A stretch of 64,000 bases of DNA. Origin: Blepharisma stoltei. Lineage: Eukaryota > Ciliophora > Heterotrichea > Heterotrichida > Blepharismidae. A program made the translations under genes and the position numbers. Positions 1-10,476 of the stretch are shown here, piece by piece (within the stretch, counting starts at the first letter, position 1; each line of letters starts with the position of its first letter). Below the pieces are notes generated by a model. That model had not been told where the DNA came from. It ran no database searches and saw only the letters and a list, made by a program, of their open reading frames with translations. The stretch spans positions 558,001-622,000 of the forward strand of contig CAJZBQ010000056.1 in assembly GCA_914767885.1 (NCBI GenBank), read 5' to 3'.

Positions 1-492
1 GAACAGGAAGAAAGATACGCAGAACTGCAAGAAAAAATATTTAAAATTGCAGATATAAAAATTGATCAACTGCCTAAAGATGATGAAACTTGAAAATTTT
101 TAGTTGCAGAAAATCAGAACTATGCAAGCGTTTGTGAGAATATGAGAAATGAGCTGAAAAATTATGCGTATAAAGAGAAAAAACTGCTAAAATTGGTTTT
201 AGCAATGAAGAAAAGAGGATACCCAGTAGAAGAAATTTATGATCAAGAAGTTGCTCATCATAAAAAGAAGAAAAAGAAGCAGGAGCAGAATCAGAATCAG
301 ATTGAATCTGAAGAGTATCCTGATGATACAGAAAATGAGCAGCTTGTGTCAGAAAGGCTAAAGTATAAGGCTAAGCCCGAATCAATTCCGAGCTTGAATC
401 TTAAAGATATACAAGCTGAAACTCTATATTCCTCCACATCATCATCTGGCTCATATAATGATAGCGATTCATGCTTCATCAAAACTCAATAA
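1..492 (+). CDS. Coiled-coil protein, 5' end outside window
   Basis: The frame is open from base 1 and ends at TAA 490-492, leaving the last 163 residues. One in-frame UGA near base 91 is read as Trp. The visible part is a charged helix (EQEERYAELQEKIFKIAD) followed by a compact segment with the motif MKKRGYPVEEIYDQEV. A Lys run (HHKKKKKKQEQ) and a Ser-rich tail ending SCFIKTQ follow. I do not recognise the family. The helical part suggests a cytoskeletal or scaffold protein, which is inference. Confidence 0.75.
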
Positions 493-1181
493 ACTAATCA
501 GCAAACTGATGCAACTTTGCACTCGATTGCAATGAAACTCATAACTGATTATGATAAAATGCTAATTTGCCTCATAAGTTTTTTAATTGGCAATCATAAC
601 ATCTAAAATAATTTAATTGCGACATTAATTTAATCATATGACAATTATTTCGATTAAAGCTATTTTTATTAATTGCAAATCGGTAATTATAATTGTTTAT
701 TTTGCAATGAAAGATTTAAAATTTATTGCAAATGATTTGAATTAATAAATAATGAAAGAATTATTGAATATTTATCACTTATATTAGATTATTTAACAAT
801 ATTTATAAAACATTAAGAAAACATTAAGAAAATATTAAAATTTCTTAATATAAAGTATTATTTTTCAGAATTATCAAGAGAGAAGTAAGTTTTTTTAACT
901 AATTAAATTAAATCCAATTATAATGATAAAATGGTGATGTATGTGCTAGAAGTTTAAGTCTTTATCACAAATTCAAATATTAATCTTCTTATTAAAAAAT
1001 TTGCAGGTTTTTGGGATAATATATGAATAATTTAAAGATTAAAGTATTATAGGACCAGGACTTAACAAAGCACGCCCTGTAATAATGGGCCAATGCAATA
1101 TAATAGTCTAATCAAACCTTCTCAAATTTATAAAATAAAAGACACAAAAATGCTTTTTAATCTAAATTAAATAGAAAGATT
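493..1181. other. AT-rich intergenic region
   Basis: About 690 bases with no supported gene. It is strongly A/T-rich, with one less AT-rich patch near 1050-1100 that has no readable frame. No hairpin, TIR or RNA gene was recognised. It should contain the promoter of the gene starting at 1182. Confidence 0.6.
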
Positions 1182-4100
1182 ATGTCTTACCCTCAGATGT
1201 AACCTTCATTTAGGAAATTTGATCCCAAGTCTCCTCCTTCAATCCGCAACGACGATGACTCTATGAAAGATTACGAAGACCGATTATTCGAAAGACGACA
1301 AATCAAGCAGCAGCAAAATCGCCCTCAAAGCGCAAAAATAAATGATTTTCAGTCTATCAGCTCTAAGCGCAAATCAAGCTATCCTACAACAACCAAACCT
1401 GTTCCTCCTCAAAAGCCGTTAATAAAAACAAAAAACGATCAAGATCTTACATTCCTAGCGAAACTGCGTCCAAGAGTAGTTCAAATTGATAAGGAAAGGC
1501 TTTATGAGGACAACATGGCCCTTAAGCTCAAGATGAATAGCCTTACTGATGAAATGGTAAAGCTAAAAACCAAAATAAATCAACTTGAGCGTGAACTTGC
1601 AAGAAAAGAAGATATTATTGATGATCTGCGAAATCCAGGAGAAAAAATGCCTATGCAGAATAAGCAAGGCCACCTTATATCAAGCTTAAAACAAACAATA
1701 AAAGAGCTAAAAGCAGATCTACAAACAAAATATGAAGAAAACGCCACTTTAAAGCAAAATATCAAATCCACAAAAGGAGCTGAAATGGAAATTGAAATCC
1801 AAGCTTATATTGATGAGTGCACAAGATTAAGGCATCATTTAGAAGAACTAATGAGGCAAAAAGACTCGCCACAAAGTTTACAAGAAGCTTCAATTTTGGA
1901 AGAAAAATTCAAACAGCAGTCAATTTTATTAAATAATGTAAAAAAGGAAAATCAAGAGCTACTTATAGCACTTGATGAAAATAAACAGGAGCTATCAAGG
2001 TGAAGAGAAAGGGTAATGGAATTGGAAAAGTCTCAGAAAAAAAACAATAAAAATAGAAAAACAGAAACTGGGGCGAAGCTAAAAGATGAAGTGCATAAAC
2101 TCAAGGTAAAATTGGAGAATTCTAATAAAAAAGAAGCTGAACTCAAAAATGAAGTGGAAAAATTCAAGAAGATGTATGAAGACACACAAAAAAAGCTAAT
2201 GACTTCAGAAAATCGAGGAAATAATCATTATAGAGCTGAAGAAAAAACACCACAGAGGGCTGAAATTATAAAAGCAGGATCTCCAAAGCCAGTATTTAGT
2301 GAAGAAGAGAAGGTTTTTGCGCACCCGAAATTGAAAAATCCTAATAAATTTTTGAGAATTTTACATGAAGTAGTTGCAAAGGAAAGGAGTACGATAGAAA
2401 GACTTCTAGATTCATTTAACGGCGTAGCTAATGGAAATATTGAAGTAAATAGCATTATTTCTGAACTTAAAAAGCGTAAGATACCAATAAAGAAAAAAAT
2501 CATTTATGAAGCAATTAGCCAGGCTACAGGAAAAACGCAAGAACCAGTTTCATTAAGAAGCCTTATTGAGCTCTATAATAAGTATGAATACACAAACGAG
2601 CCTGTAAGCCCAATCAGTGAAGATGAAATCGAAAATCAAAATAATCCTGCAAAAAGATCTGAACCTCCTAAAGTAAATACAAGCTCAAATTCTCAACCCG
2701 AAAGCAAAAGTCAAACTCCTGCGACTAAAGAAATAGCTAAGCCTCCATCTCCAACAAAAACAAATCCTCCTAATCCTGTCCAAAAAGAGGTCCAAATTCC
2801 TTGCATAAAGCTAGAACAGGTAAAAATGTTTTTAAACCATATTGCATTAAGAATGCAACTCCACAGGCTGCCCAAAAATAACCTCGGACATGCATTATTT
2901 GAAAATACAAATAAAGATCTTGCAATATCAAAGCAAGATCTCTTGCTTCTGCTTGCCAAGCAGCCCTTCAATTTTACAAACAAAAATGAAGCAGAACCGC
3001 TTGCAAGATTTTTAATTGAGCCTGAAAATCTTCAATCTATCCCTGAAAGTGCTGCTAAAAGTGCAAAGAACTCTCCAAAAGACATTTTATCAAGGCTTTT
3101 AAAGTATATCGGCGACTGAGAAATATTTACCTCAGAAGACGAAGAAAGCTTCGACAAGCAGCTTTCTCAAATAATCAGTAAAAATAAAATAACACTAAAA
3201 GAAGCTTGCAAAATTCATGATGATAACAATGAAGGAATGATTACAATAGACCAATTCAAAGAAGCTCTAAGCGATCTTGATATCAAGTTCCCTCCTCGAA
3301 CCTTTAATTATATGACTCTTTTATTTTACTCACACAATTATGAATTGAATTCAGTACCGTATCGCCATTTTATTAAAGCTTATGGCTCAGTAGCTGAAGA
3401 AAATGAAGAAGGTTCAGAAGGTGATGAAGATATGTCTGACGAAGAGAGGGCAAAAATTGTCAGACATTATCTTGGACAGATTTCAAAAGCTCTTAATAAG
3501 GTTAAAAAGACTGTAAAAGAAGTCTTTGAATGTGACAAAAAAGGCTTGATTTCTCCTGATCAACTTTTGAGAGGACTTATTTCTTTAAAAATCCAAGAAA
3601 TAGACCATGAGCACGTTTTGCTAATTATTGAAGCACTTCAATATGAAGAAGAAAATGAACGTGATTGCATAAGCATTGATGAGCTGGAAGAAATTTTGGT
3701 GCACTATGGAGTTCCAGCGCAAAGAGATTCGCGAGTATCACCAAATAGCAAAAAATCAAGCCGATCCTCATCATCATCAAATTCTGCAGAAGGCGGCCAT
3801 GTCAAAAAAATTTCAATGCTTGAGTCTTCAGGGAATTATGAATATAGTGATGAACTTCCAGAAAAGCAAGAATATCACAAATCTTCTCCAGGTCTCAGCG
3901 AAAACTCTCCTTTTGCAAGCATGTCAGCGGCTGAAATGAATAAAAACCCTTCTTTGCATAGCTTTAAAAAAGAAAGCGATGCTGATTTAAAAAAGCTTGA
4001 AGAGTTTTCGCCTGAGGAAAAACCTGCGAATAAGCTAGGAGTAGTCAGCAAAATAGCAAGAGAAATAGATAATGAAGAAGAGGGAGAATATCAATCCGAT

Positions 4101-4295
4101 TACCAAGAAGAGTATGAAGAGGAAGAAGAACAAAAGACTGAGCGCTCAAGTGTTGTATACAAGAGCTCAGGAAGTAGTGAGTATGAGGAGGAGCAGGAAG
4201 AAGAAGACTATGAGGAAAATCCAAATGATAGCTCAAACTATGAGAGTGATTATGAGTCTGAAGACATAGGGAAAAGGCTGAACAGATCAAGATAG
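1182..4295 (+). CDS. Long coiled-coil protein with EF-hand-like C-terminal half
   Basis: The start is ATG 1182. A 15-nt intron, GTAACCTTCATTTAG (1199-1213), follows after 17 coding bases, and the frame then runs to TAG 4293-4295, giving about 1032 residues. UGA at 2001 and 3117 is read as Trp. After a basic Pro/Ser-rich N-terminus, roughly residues 85-350 are heptad-rich coiled coil (ERLYEDNMALKLKMNSLTDE). The middle has a Pro/Ser linker. The later part has EF-hand-like helix pairs (HDDNNEGMITIDQF, CDKKGLISPDQLL), neither with a full set of calcium ligands. The end is very acidic and Ser-rich (YESDYESEDIGK). It resembles axonemal or basal-body scaffold proteins in style, but no specific family was recognised. 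Confidence 0.85.
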
Positions 4296-4410
4296 TGAAT
4301 TTTGTTATTAGTTTAATGATTAATTGTTAGATAATTTTCTTATGGTTTTAAATTTTTTATTTGAAGAGATTTTCGCAAACCTAACTTTTTAATATTTCTA
4401 ATAAGAAAAC

Positions 4411-4848
4411 ATGGAAAAACCTAGAAAACGACCATTTCAACTGGATGGGCCTTTGCACATGACAAAACTTCCAGAATATAATGGTCTAAAAGATCCAAAT
4501 TTAGGACACTTTTTTGCATCCCCTCAGAGGTTTAAAACGTTGGTTAAGCAAAACCTTGTAAAATTAATATAGATCAATAATCAAGGAGTAATAAATGATA
4601 GTGTTTGTAAGGCAAGGATTATTTGCACTCCAATAAGAAGGAGAAGTAAAGATCAAAATTCAACATTCAACAAGCCTTATACTTTGCCTCCAACCAAAAA
4701 GTGATTTAAGAAAATAGATATGAAATTCCCAAAAATTACATCAAAAGAGCTGAGAGAAGTAATTAATAGGCATCGAAAAGAAGTAACATTTCAGGAAAAA
4801 TCAATAAGTGGTAATGAAGGATTAAAAACAAGCAGTAGCTTTACATAA
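4411..4848 (+). CDS. Small two-exon protein of unknown function
   Basis: ATG 4411 opens 49 codons, then a 15-nt intron GTAAAATTAATATAG (4558-4572), then exon 2 to TAA 4846-4848; one UGA is read as Trp. The product is about 140 residues, basic, with no membrane segment. Recognisable stretches are LGHFFASPQRFKTLVKQNL near residue 30-50 and ITSKELREVINRHRKEVTF near the C-terminus. Without splicing the frame ends at the intron's TAG, so the intron is needed. It lies 115 bp after the preceding gene on the same strand. Function unknown. Confidence 0.75.
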
Positions 4849-5326
4849 ATCTGCTGTATTTAGAGTATGAGGATATTTAATTGCAAGCCTTTAAAACGAG
4901 CAAGACCTCTCAAATTAATAAATTTATATTATTAAAATATAAATAGTTTAGAATGAAATTATTATATATTGAAATATAATTTACTACTTATAAATATTGG
5001 GGTGAAATTGGTGAACTTAATAGGAATTTTAGGACTTACACTGAAGAAATTCTGAAAACTTGAAATAATTTTAGAGTAACAAGTTGGGCGATAGCCATAA
5101 CTTATTATTATTATCTCCTATAAACAGTAAAAAATTATTGTATGAGAACTATAAATAAAATAATTGTTTTTATCATGATTCATATCGTAAATTTTTAATA
5201 TTAATTGCATTTTTTCTATCTAAACATCAATAAAAGAACTAATTTATTTGGAGTATAAATTATTTTAAATTAAAATAATTTTTTTTCTTTTCAAATTCCA
5301 AATCTGGGCTTCCTAATTATTTTTCT
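4849..5326. other. AT-rich intergenic region with a dispersed repeat
   Basis: No gene is seen. Bases about 5031-5130 carry a diverged copy of a repeat found again at about 7667-7770; both contain CTGAAGAAATTCTGAAA and ATAATTTTAGAG. The rest is A/T-rich. Confidence 0.55.
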
Positions 5327-5340
5327 GATTAGAATAATCA

Positions 5341-5642
5341 ATAAATAAAATGCCTTTCGCGAAATTAGCTCCGCTAATTTTTTCTAACTCAAGCAATTTT
5401 ATTTATGGGGTTGGGTTTTACCTCGAGAACTTCTGCACAGCAACAGCGGTTTAACTTTGGGGATAACCAAAGGAACTGCTCCTCAGTGCGATCAAGAGCC
5501 TCAGGTCTTTACCCCTCAGTACACCCGAGGAGGTGGACCCTTAGGCGGAACGCGCGCAGGAGCTGAGTTGGAACAAAGCCGTGGCGGATAGTGGACGTAA
5601 AGCGCTATAGATAATTAAGATTAAGATTAAGATTAAGATTAA
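5341..5642 (+). mobile_element. SINE-like retroelement 1 with 14-bp target-site duplication
   Basis: This GC-rich island has no ORF and stands out from the AT-rich surroundings. It is flanked by the identical direct repeat GATTAGAATAATCA at 5327-5340 and 5643-5656. Its 3' end is a short tandem tail of ATTAAG units (about 5612-5642). A 14-bp duplication, a simple-repeat tail at one end and no terminal inverted repeats are the hallmarks of target-primed retrotransposition. Its 5' part resembles the element at 62951 (shared GTTRGG-TTTTAC and TGCACA segments). Whether it is a SINE or a truncated LINE end cannot be told. It sits just past the 3' end of the gene at 5659. Confidence 0.8.
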
Positions 5643-5658
5643 GATTAGAATAATCAGT

Positions 5659-6381
5659 TTACATAGGCATCCATCCCATAGCCATATAGAACCTCATCAT
5701 TTCCTCCATAATTTCTCCTTGGCTTTTTTCTCCATTTACGATTTCATTCGCCTGCTGAGATACCACTTTTTCTCTATGAGGTGTATAATTATAAAGTTCC
5801 TGAGCTGCATAATCATAATACACAAACCACAAATCGGAATCTGGCTTGCATTTTTTGACCAGCTCACACTGGCCATAATTATTAAACCAGGTTTGAAATT
5901 GCTCAACAAAAAACTGGTGAGAAAAAAGATAATCTTTATATTTTTTCCCATACGATAGAAACTTATTCCCTTTATCAGGCTTTCCATTTCCTCCTAGGTG
6001 GTCTAGCCAAAAAGTTTTCTCCTCGTCAGTTAAAGATGACTCAATGTTTGGATAGTTAAATTTCATATAACTTCGAAAAGCACGAAGCCAATATTTATCT
6101 TTTTCTTCAGTTTTTTTCTTAATTGGATCATAAGGACGCAGTGGCCTTCTTCCTCGCTTTTTTTTGAGTTTTCTAGCAAAAGAGGAAGACTGGGAGTCAG
6201 CTTCTAGATTGGAAGCAAAGTTATGGTTGAGGTCGAATAAATTTGAGTTTGGATCAACAGAGGAATAGCTGGGCCAGTTTAGCCAAGCATTATCAGGAAG
6301 TATTACGCTTTTGTAATCAATGCTTTGGTCTTGGTTCATAGAGACTGGAGTCTCTATGTGGTCAGTATTTTCATGTTTCAT
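5659..6381 (-). CDS. Basic protein with AT-hook-like patch, unknown function
   Basis: Reading on the minus strand, ATG 6381 runs 240 codons to TAA at 5659. The N-terminal 70 residues look disordered (Asn/Asp/Ser). A basic patch KLKKKRGRRPLRPYDPIKKK follows; GRRPLRP resembles an AT-hook core (GRP). The C-terminal two thirds is aromatic-rich and looks folded (WLRAFRSYMKFNYPNIESS, LWFVYYDYAAQELYNYTPHR). A nuclear DNA-binding role is inference from the basic patch. No intron or IES is needed. Confidence 0.7.
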   Translation of the reverse strand: MKHENTDHIETPVSMNQDQSIDYKSVILPDNAWLNWPSYSSVDPNSNLFDLNHNFASNLEADSQSSSFARKLKKKRGRRPLRPYDPIKKKTEEKDKYWLRAFRSYMKFNYPNIESSLTDEEKTFWLDHLGGNGKPDKGNKFLSYGKKYKDYLFSHQFFVEQFQTWFNNYGQCELVKKCKPDSDLWFVYYDYAAQELYNYTPHREKVVSQQANEIVNGEKSQGEIMEEMMRFYMAMGWMPM

Positions 6382-6634
6382 ATTGATGCTGTATTAATTG
6401 TAAATAGCACTACAAATTATAGATTGACAAGATCTATATTCGGATTATTTTTATTAGTTCCACTGCATATATTTTAAGCGTAATTCTTTATCAAATAAAG
6501 AATGAGAACTACATCAGTTTGAAAAAGTATTAATGGAGTATCAATACATGCTTATCTAAGACTCTATATAATTATACATAATAATATATCTGCTAAATTA
6601 ATTATCAAGCACATTCTCAGCAGCTTATCTCCAC

Positions 6635-7387
6635 TTACTCCTCGATATCTACAATTCTGTCTATATCTTGCTTTGTCCTTTTCATTTTATTTTTGAAGTT
6701 CTCTTGCTTTTTCTTCCTCATATAATAGCTTTTCTGTTCTTCTGTCAATACCACCTTAAAAGACTGTATATCCCCAATTGGTCTTCCATTCTCATCATAA
6801 ACACACATTACGCCCTCAGACAAATTTTTTGAAAGTTTATCGAAATTCAGGCCAATGCAGACAATATCTTTTTGCTGCTGGTGAAACTTAAGTGCATAGT
6901 TTCTGCCTTCAATTTGATAGAGAGCGTCATATGCAGATTTTCCAAGCTTTATTTCTATTAAACAAACAAAACGATCTGTTTTAACTGTTATGTCAATTCG
7001 GCCGCCACTTGTAGACTCTTCAGCTTCACAGTTTTGGAATAAATCGCACAGTTTTGCATAGAGTAAAGAATGAAAGTACTTTTCTTGAAGATCTATGAGG
7101 CTATAGGGAAAACTGGCAAAATAAATTTGAATATTTCAGCAGAAGGCTTTCAAATCGTAAGTTTTGAGAGCTTCTTTCATATCAGGATTGTCAAGCCTAG
7201 TTGGTTCTGGCTCAGTACGTTCTTGCTGTTGGAGTTGAGGCTTTGGCTTAGGAAGAGAACTAGCTGCTTCATAGTTTGATAATAATTTATCAAGAGCTCG
7301 TTTGAAATCATTATGGTAGCTTAGAGCGTCTATTGCTTTTTCTTTTGCGAAACCCATGCAAATAAGCCTTGCTAGATTAGATTTCAT
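6635..7387 (-). CDS. UBA domain plus PD-(D/E)XK nuclease-like protein
   Basis: Minus-strand ATG 7387 to TAA at 6635, about 250 residues, with UGA at 7136-7138 read as Trp. Residues about 1-45 form a UBA-like three-helix domain (LARLICMGFAKEKAIDAL) with the MGF loop. A Pro/Gln linker follows. Residues about 85-210 match the PD-(D/E)XK nuclease family best known as the DUF1703/PDDEXK_9 module: FHSLLYAKLCDLF, then GGRIDITVKTDRFVCLIEIK with the catalytic D...E-x-K pattern, then ALYQIEGRNYALKF and VCIGLNFD. The C-terminus is a Lys-rich helix. The active-site residues look intact, so nuclease activity is plausible. The UBA suggests ubiquitin targeting. Both roles are inferred. Confidence 0.8.
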
Positions 7388-8208
7388 TTAGTTTATAATT
7401 TTTATTTGGAAATTTAAGTATAAGAAAAATAATAATTATCATGAAGTTAAGCCCCTACTAAAAATATAGTTTGGGTAAATTCGAGCCCTTTTTTATGGAT
7501 TAGAAATATTTGACACATGAAGGCTTAATATTTAAAAACATAGTTCAAATAATCATTTTTGCTCTATCCTAAGTATATTTATGTTTAAATATGATCTTTA
7601 AAAATCAATTAGGGCAAGATGTTTAAATATTTACGAATTAGAGATGAAAATTAAATATTTAGACTATTGGACTTATGCTGAAGAAATTCTGAAAGCCCGA
7701 ATAATTTTAGAGAAACAAGTTGGCCAAAAAAGTGGACGATAACCGTAATAATAAGACTGAATATACTCCTATACTCTAATAGATTATTATTGATCATTTA
7801 TTTTAATTTTTAAAATAAATTGGACTTGCCATTTTTCGAAGACAAAACAAAAATGATAAACCTCTGTTTATGGTTTTTAGACACATAATAATGATCAAAA
7901 CGCATAATGCAAGTAAGTGTTCTGAACCATTTTTTCTGGTCGGTTGTTACTTGACATAGCATAGCGATCGATTATTGTAGATAACCCATATCTTTTGCTG
8001 TCAATTATCCAAGCGTAGAAATCAAAGAATCGTAAGCAGTTTTTATGAAAATTATAATCCATATAATTGAGCAGTTTAATCAAGTTAAGGATAATATCAA
8101 GATACTAGCTCTCACAATAATTACAAATATTAATTATATTTGGAATTATTTGGGGTTTCTTCTATAAAAATAATTATCATAATAAAATATAACATTTTTG
8201 AAAAAAAA
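7388..8208. repeat. Repeat-bearing intergenic region
   Basis: No gene is seen. About 7667-7770 is a diverged copy of the repeat at 5031-5130. About 7785-8000 is a diverged copy of the family E element at 8711 and 16807; shared blocks include TTTTTTCTGGTCGGT and a GTTTATGGTTTT segment. The short minus-strand reading frame at 7895-8083 falls in this repeat and is not a gene. Confidence 0.6.
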
Positions 8209-9084
8209 TAATCCCCCTTTAAATTGGAACAGGATTTTTTGTTTCAATTTAAAGGGGAGGAGTTCTCCTGCCAATAATAGCAAAATCGTTTTATTATTAA
8301 GAGGTTTTAGTATAAAATTACAAATGGTATTAGTGGTTTTTCTCTAAAAAATATAAATCGAGCACAGTAATTTGAATTTTAATATATTTTTTTACAAAGA
8401 ATTAAATAAAATATAAATTGATTCAATGTAAAGCTGTTTAAATAGATTTCTACTTGCACTTTTTCTCTAAAACTAATTTATAAAATTTGTATTTTATCTT
8501 TATTTTTTTTTGAAAAACATAAATTAAGCACAATACTTTGAATTTTAATTTATTTTTATGAAGAGTTGAATAAAACATTAATATTATTATTAATCTATCT
8601 ATCGCTGCATGAGCAGCATTTCTCTCTTTTTCTCATAATCGAATAAATAATAAAACATTAATAAATTCAGTGTAAAAACTGTTTGAATAAACATTCTACA
8701 TGCATTTTGCTATAGCCCCTAAAATATTTTAGATCATTATTGGCCATCCATTTTAATTTCCAAAATTAATTTGTACTTGTCAGCTTTTTTGAAAAGTAAA
8801 AACGAAAATGACAAATCTCCGTTTATGGTTTTAAGGTGCCTAATCAGACTTATACTGTATAAGGCAGGTGCCCTGTGCCATATTTTTTCTGGTCGGTATT
8901 CTGCTGGGGTATAGAGATCTATTAAGGTGTATGAGCTATAATTAAATTAGGTCAAAACTAATTTATAGAAATTAATATTTTCATCATCAATTGAAAAACA
9001 AATTTGTTCCAATTTAAAGGGGGTTAAAAAAAAGAACCCAAAAAAAGCAAATTTTACCGATGTTTTGCTTTAAATTGAAAAGAG
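8209..9084 (-). mobile_element. Family B IES-like element, intergenic, with a nested family E copy
   Basis: It is bounded by TA at 8209 and 9085. The left end is a hairpin of the family B signature (CCCCTTTAAATTGGAACA against TGTTTCAATTTAAAGGGG, 8212-8259). The right end has two inverse copies of the signature about 70 bp apart (9010-9029 and about 9065-9080), so the element lies opposite to the copy at 42835. The interior holds AT-rich degenerate tandem repeats (motif around GAGCACAGTAATTTGAATTTT, seen again near 8525) and a full family E element at 8711-8936. It sits between genes, so its excision cannot be tested by reading frame. Confidence 0.65.
8711..8936 (+). mobile_element. Family E short element, nested copy
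   Basis: About 226 bp starting TATAGCCCCT and ending GAGCTATA, very similar along its length to 16807-17031, where the same element interrupts a gene. Shared blocks include AAGGTGCCTAATCAGACTTA and GGGGTATAGAGATCTATTAA. It lies inside the larger family B element at 8209-9084. Confidence 0.8.
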
Positions 9085-9349
9085 TAGATAAATATCATAT
9101 CTATTTCTTAAGGGTTAGGGAAATTTTTTATAGCAAAGTCATTTTCTTTCAAATCTAGATTAACCTCAATCGAGTCTTTAATTTTTAAGGTATAAACTCT
9201 GAAAACAGAGATAACAAAATAAATATAATTACCAACATCCATTTAATTCTATATCAAACTTCTCAAAACTATTTTACTAATGATCCCTCTACTCAACAAT
9301 TTGACATAATTTCTCCTTTTAAACTGTAATCTTTAAAACAGAGTAATAA

Positions 9350-10384
9350 ATGAAAAGATCAGATACCTCAAACTCTATTATGATGCTGAAGCACAAATTC
9401 GACGAAATTAAACAAAATATATGCAACATCGAAGAACGTCAGCGAGAATTTTTTACTAAATCCCCACATCATATTGTTGAAGATTTATCAAGTTCACAGT
9501 TAGACCCACAGTTGGGATCATTAAGGTCACGAACACTGGAAGCCACTATAAAACAGTATGAAAGACCTGCAAGTGCGGCTCGATATGGAGAAACAAGTAA
9601 TGATCGTCTAAAAGAATTAGAAAATAACAACAAATATCTCATGAGAATGATAAAAACTCTTGAACAAAACAAAGAAGAGCTTTTAGGTAAAGTTGACTCT
9701 CTCCAAAAGGAAAACGACAAATTGAAAGATGAATTAGTCTTGAAAAACTCAAAAATCACTGTGCTAACAAACGAAAATCAACAGTTAAAAAGTAGAGTTG
9801 AGACTAATGAAAAAAGAAATCAATCTCCGATGAGAGCATGGGAAGCTGATAATAACGAAGCAAGGAAATGTAACTCAGAAGTCAAAGCAAGACAGCCTTT
9901 AGGAGTTAGACAATGCAACTCAGAAATCAAAGAAAGGCCATCTTCTTGCATGAGAAGTGGACCGTCACCTAAAAAACAAAGGGTTGCTTTCTCCAAAGAT
10001 CTTGTAAAAATTGTACACATTGACGGAGATGAGTGTCCAAGAAGCATTGAAAAATTGAAAAACAACGAAATAGTTGCTTCACAAGTAAGCTACCAAAATC
10101 CATATTCTAGATACTCTAGTCCTGGAAGACTTGATGAGCAATTTAATTCAACAACTCCAGTCGAAAAAACAAATATTGACTACACTTTCAATGGATCCGC
10201 CAAGAAATATGATTCTTATGACAAAGCTTATGGACGGGACTCATACAAGCCAGTTTATACTAGCTTGCAGGATAAAAGAGCATTGTTCAACAAACTGAAC
10301 TCTGAAGAATACGATCAGCACTTCTCTGAGTACTACCGAGAACGCTCAAGGATTATTGCACAGAAAATGATTGAAATGGATTAA
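9350..10384 (+). CDS. Coiled-coil protein with RVxF-type motif
   Basis: ATG 9350 to TAA 10382-10384, 344 residues in one exon. Residues about 85-155 form a heptad coiled coil (NKYLMRMIKTLEQNKEELLG). Residues about 165-200 hold two near-repeats (ARKCNSEVKARQPLG and VRQCNSEIKERPSSC). The sequence KKQRVAFSKDLVKIVHIDG near residue 205 contains RVAF, matching the RVxF docking motif for protein phosphatase 1; that reading is inference from a short motif. The C-terminus is Tyr-rich and charged. No family was recognised. Confidence 0.75.
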   Translation: MKRSDTSNSIMMLKHKFDEIKQNICNIEERQREFFTKSPHHIVEDLSSSQLDPQLGSLRSRTLEATIKQYERPASAARYGETSNDRLKELENNNKYLMRMIKTLEQNKEELLGKVDSLQKENDKLKDELVLKNSKITVLTNENQQLKSRVETNEKRNQSPMRAWEADNNEARKCNSEVKARQPLGVRQCNSEIKERPSSCMRSGPSPKKQRVAFSKDLVKIVHIDGDECPRSIEKLKNNEIVASQVSYQNPYSRYSSPGRLDEQFNSTTPVEKTNIDYTFNGSAKKYDSYDKAYGRDSYKPVYTSLQDKRALFNKLNSEEYDQHFSEYYRERSRIIAQKMIEMD

Positions 10385-10476
10385 ATGATGATATATGTAA
10401 AGATTATACGATATATATTAATATTAGTTACATTTATATCCTTAATTTTGATAATACTGTTATTAATCAAGACCTC

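Noticed and set aside
5341..5642. tRNA genes within the GC-rich islands
   Set aside because: No cloverleaf or proper A/B box pair could be drawn; a GGTTCGCTCC-like string near 63250 lies on the strand opposite to the element's tail.
7895..8083. 62-residue minus-strand ORF
   Set aside because: Falls inside a diverged family E repeat, with no start context or homologous motif.
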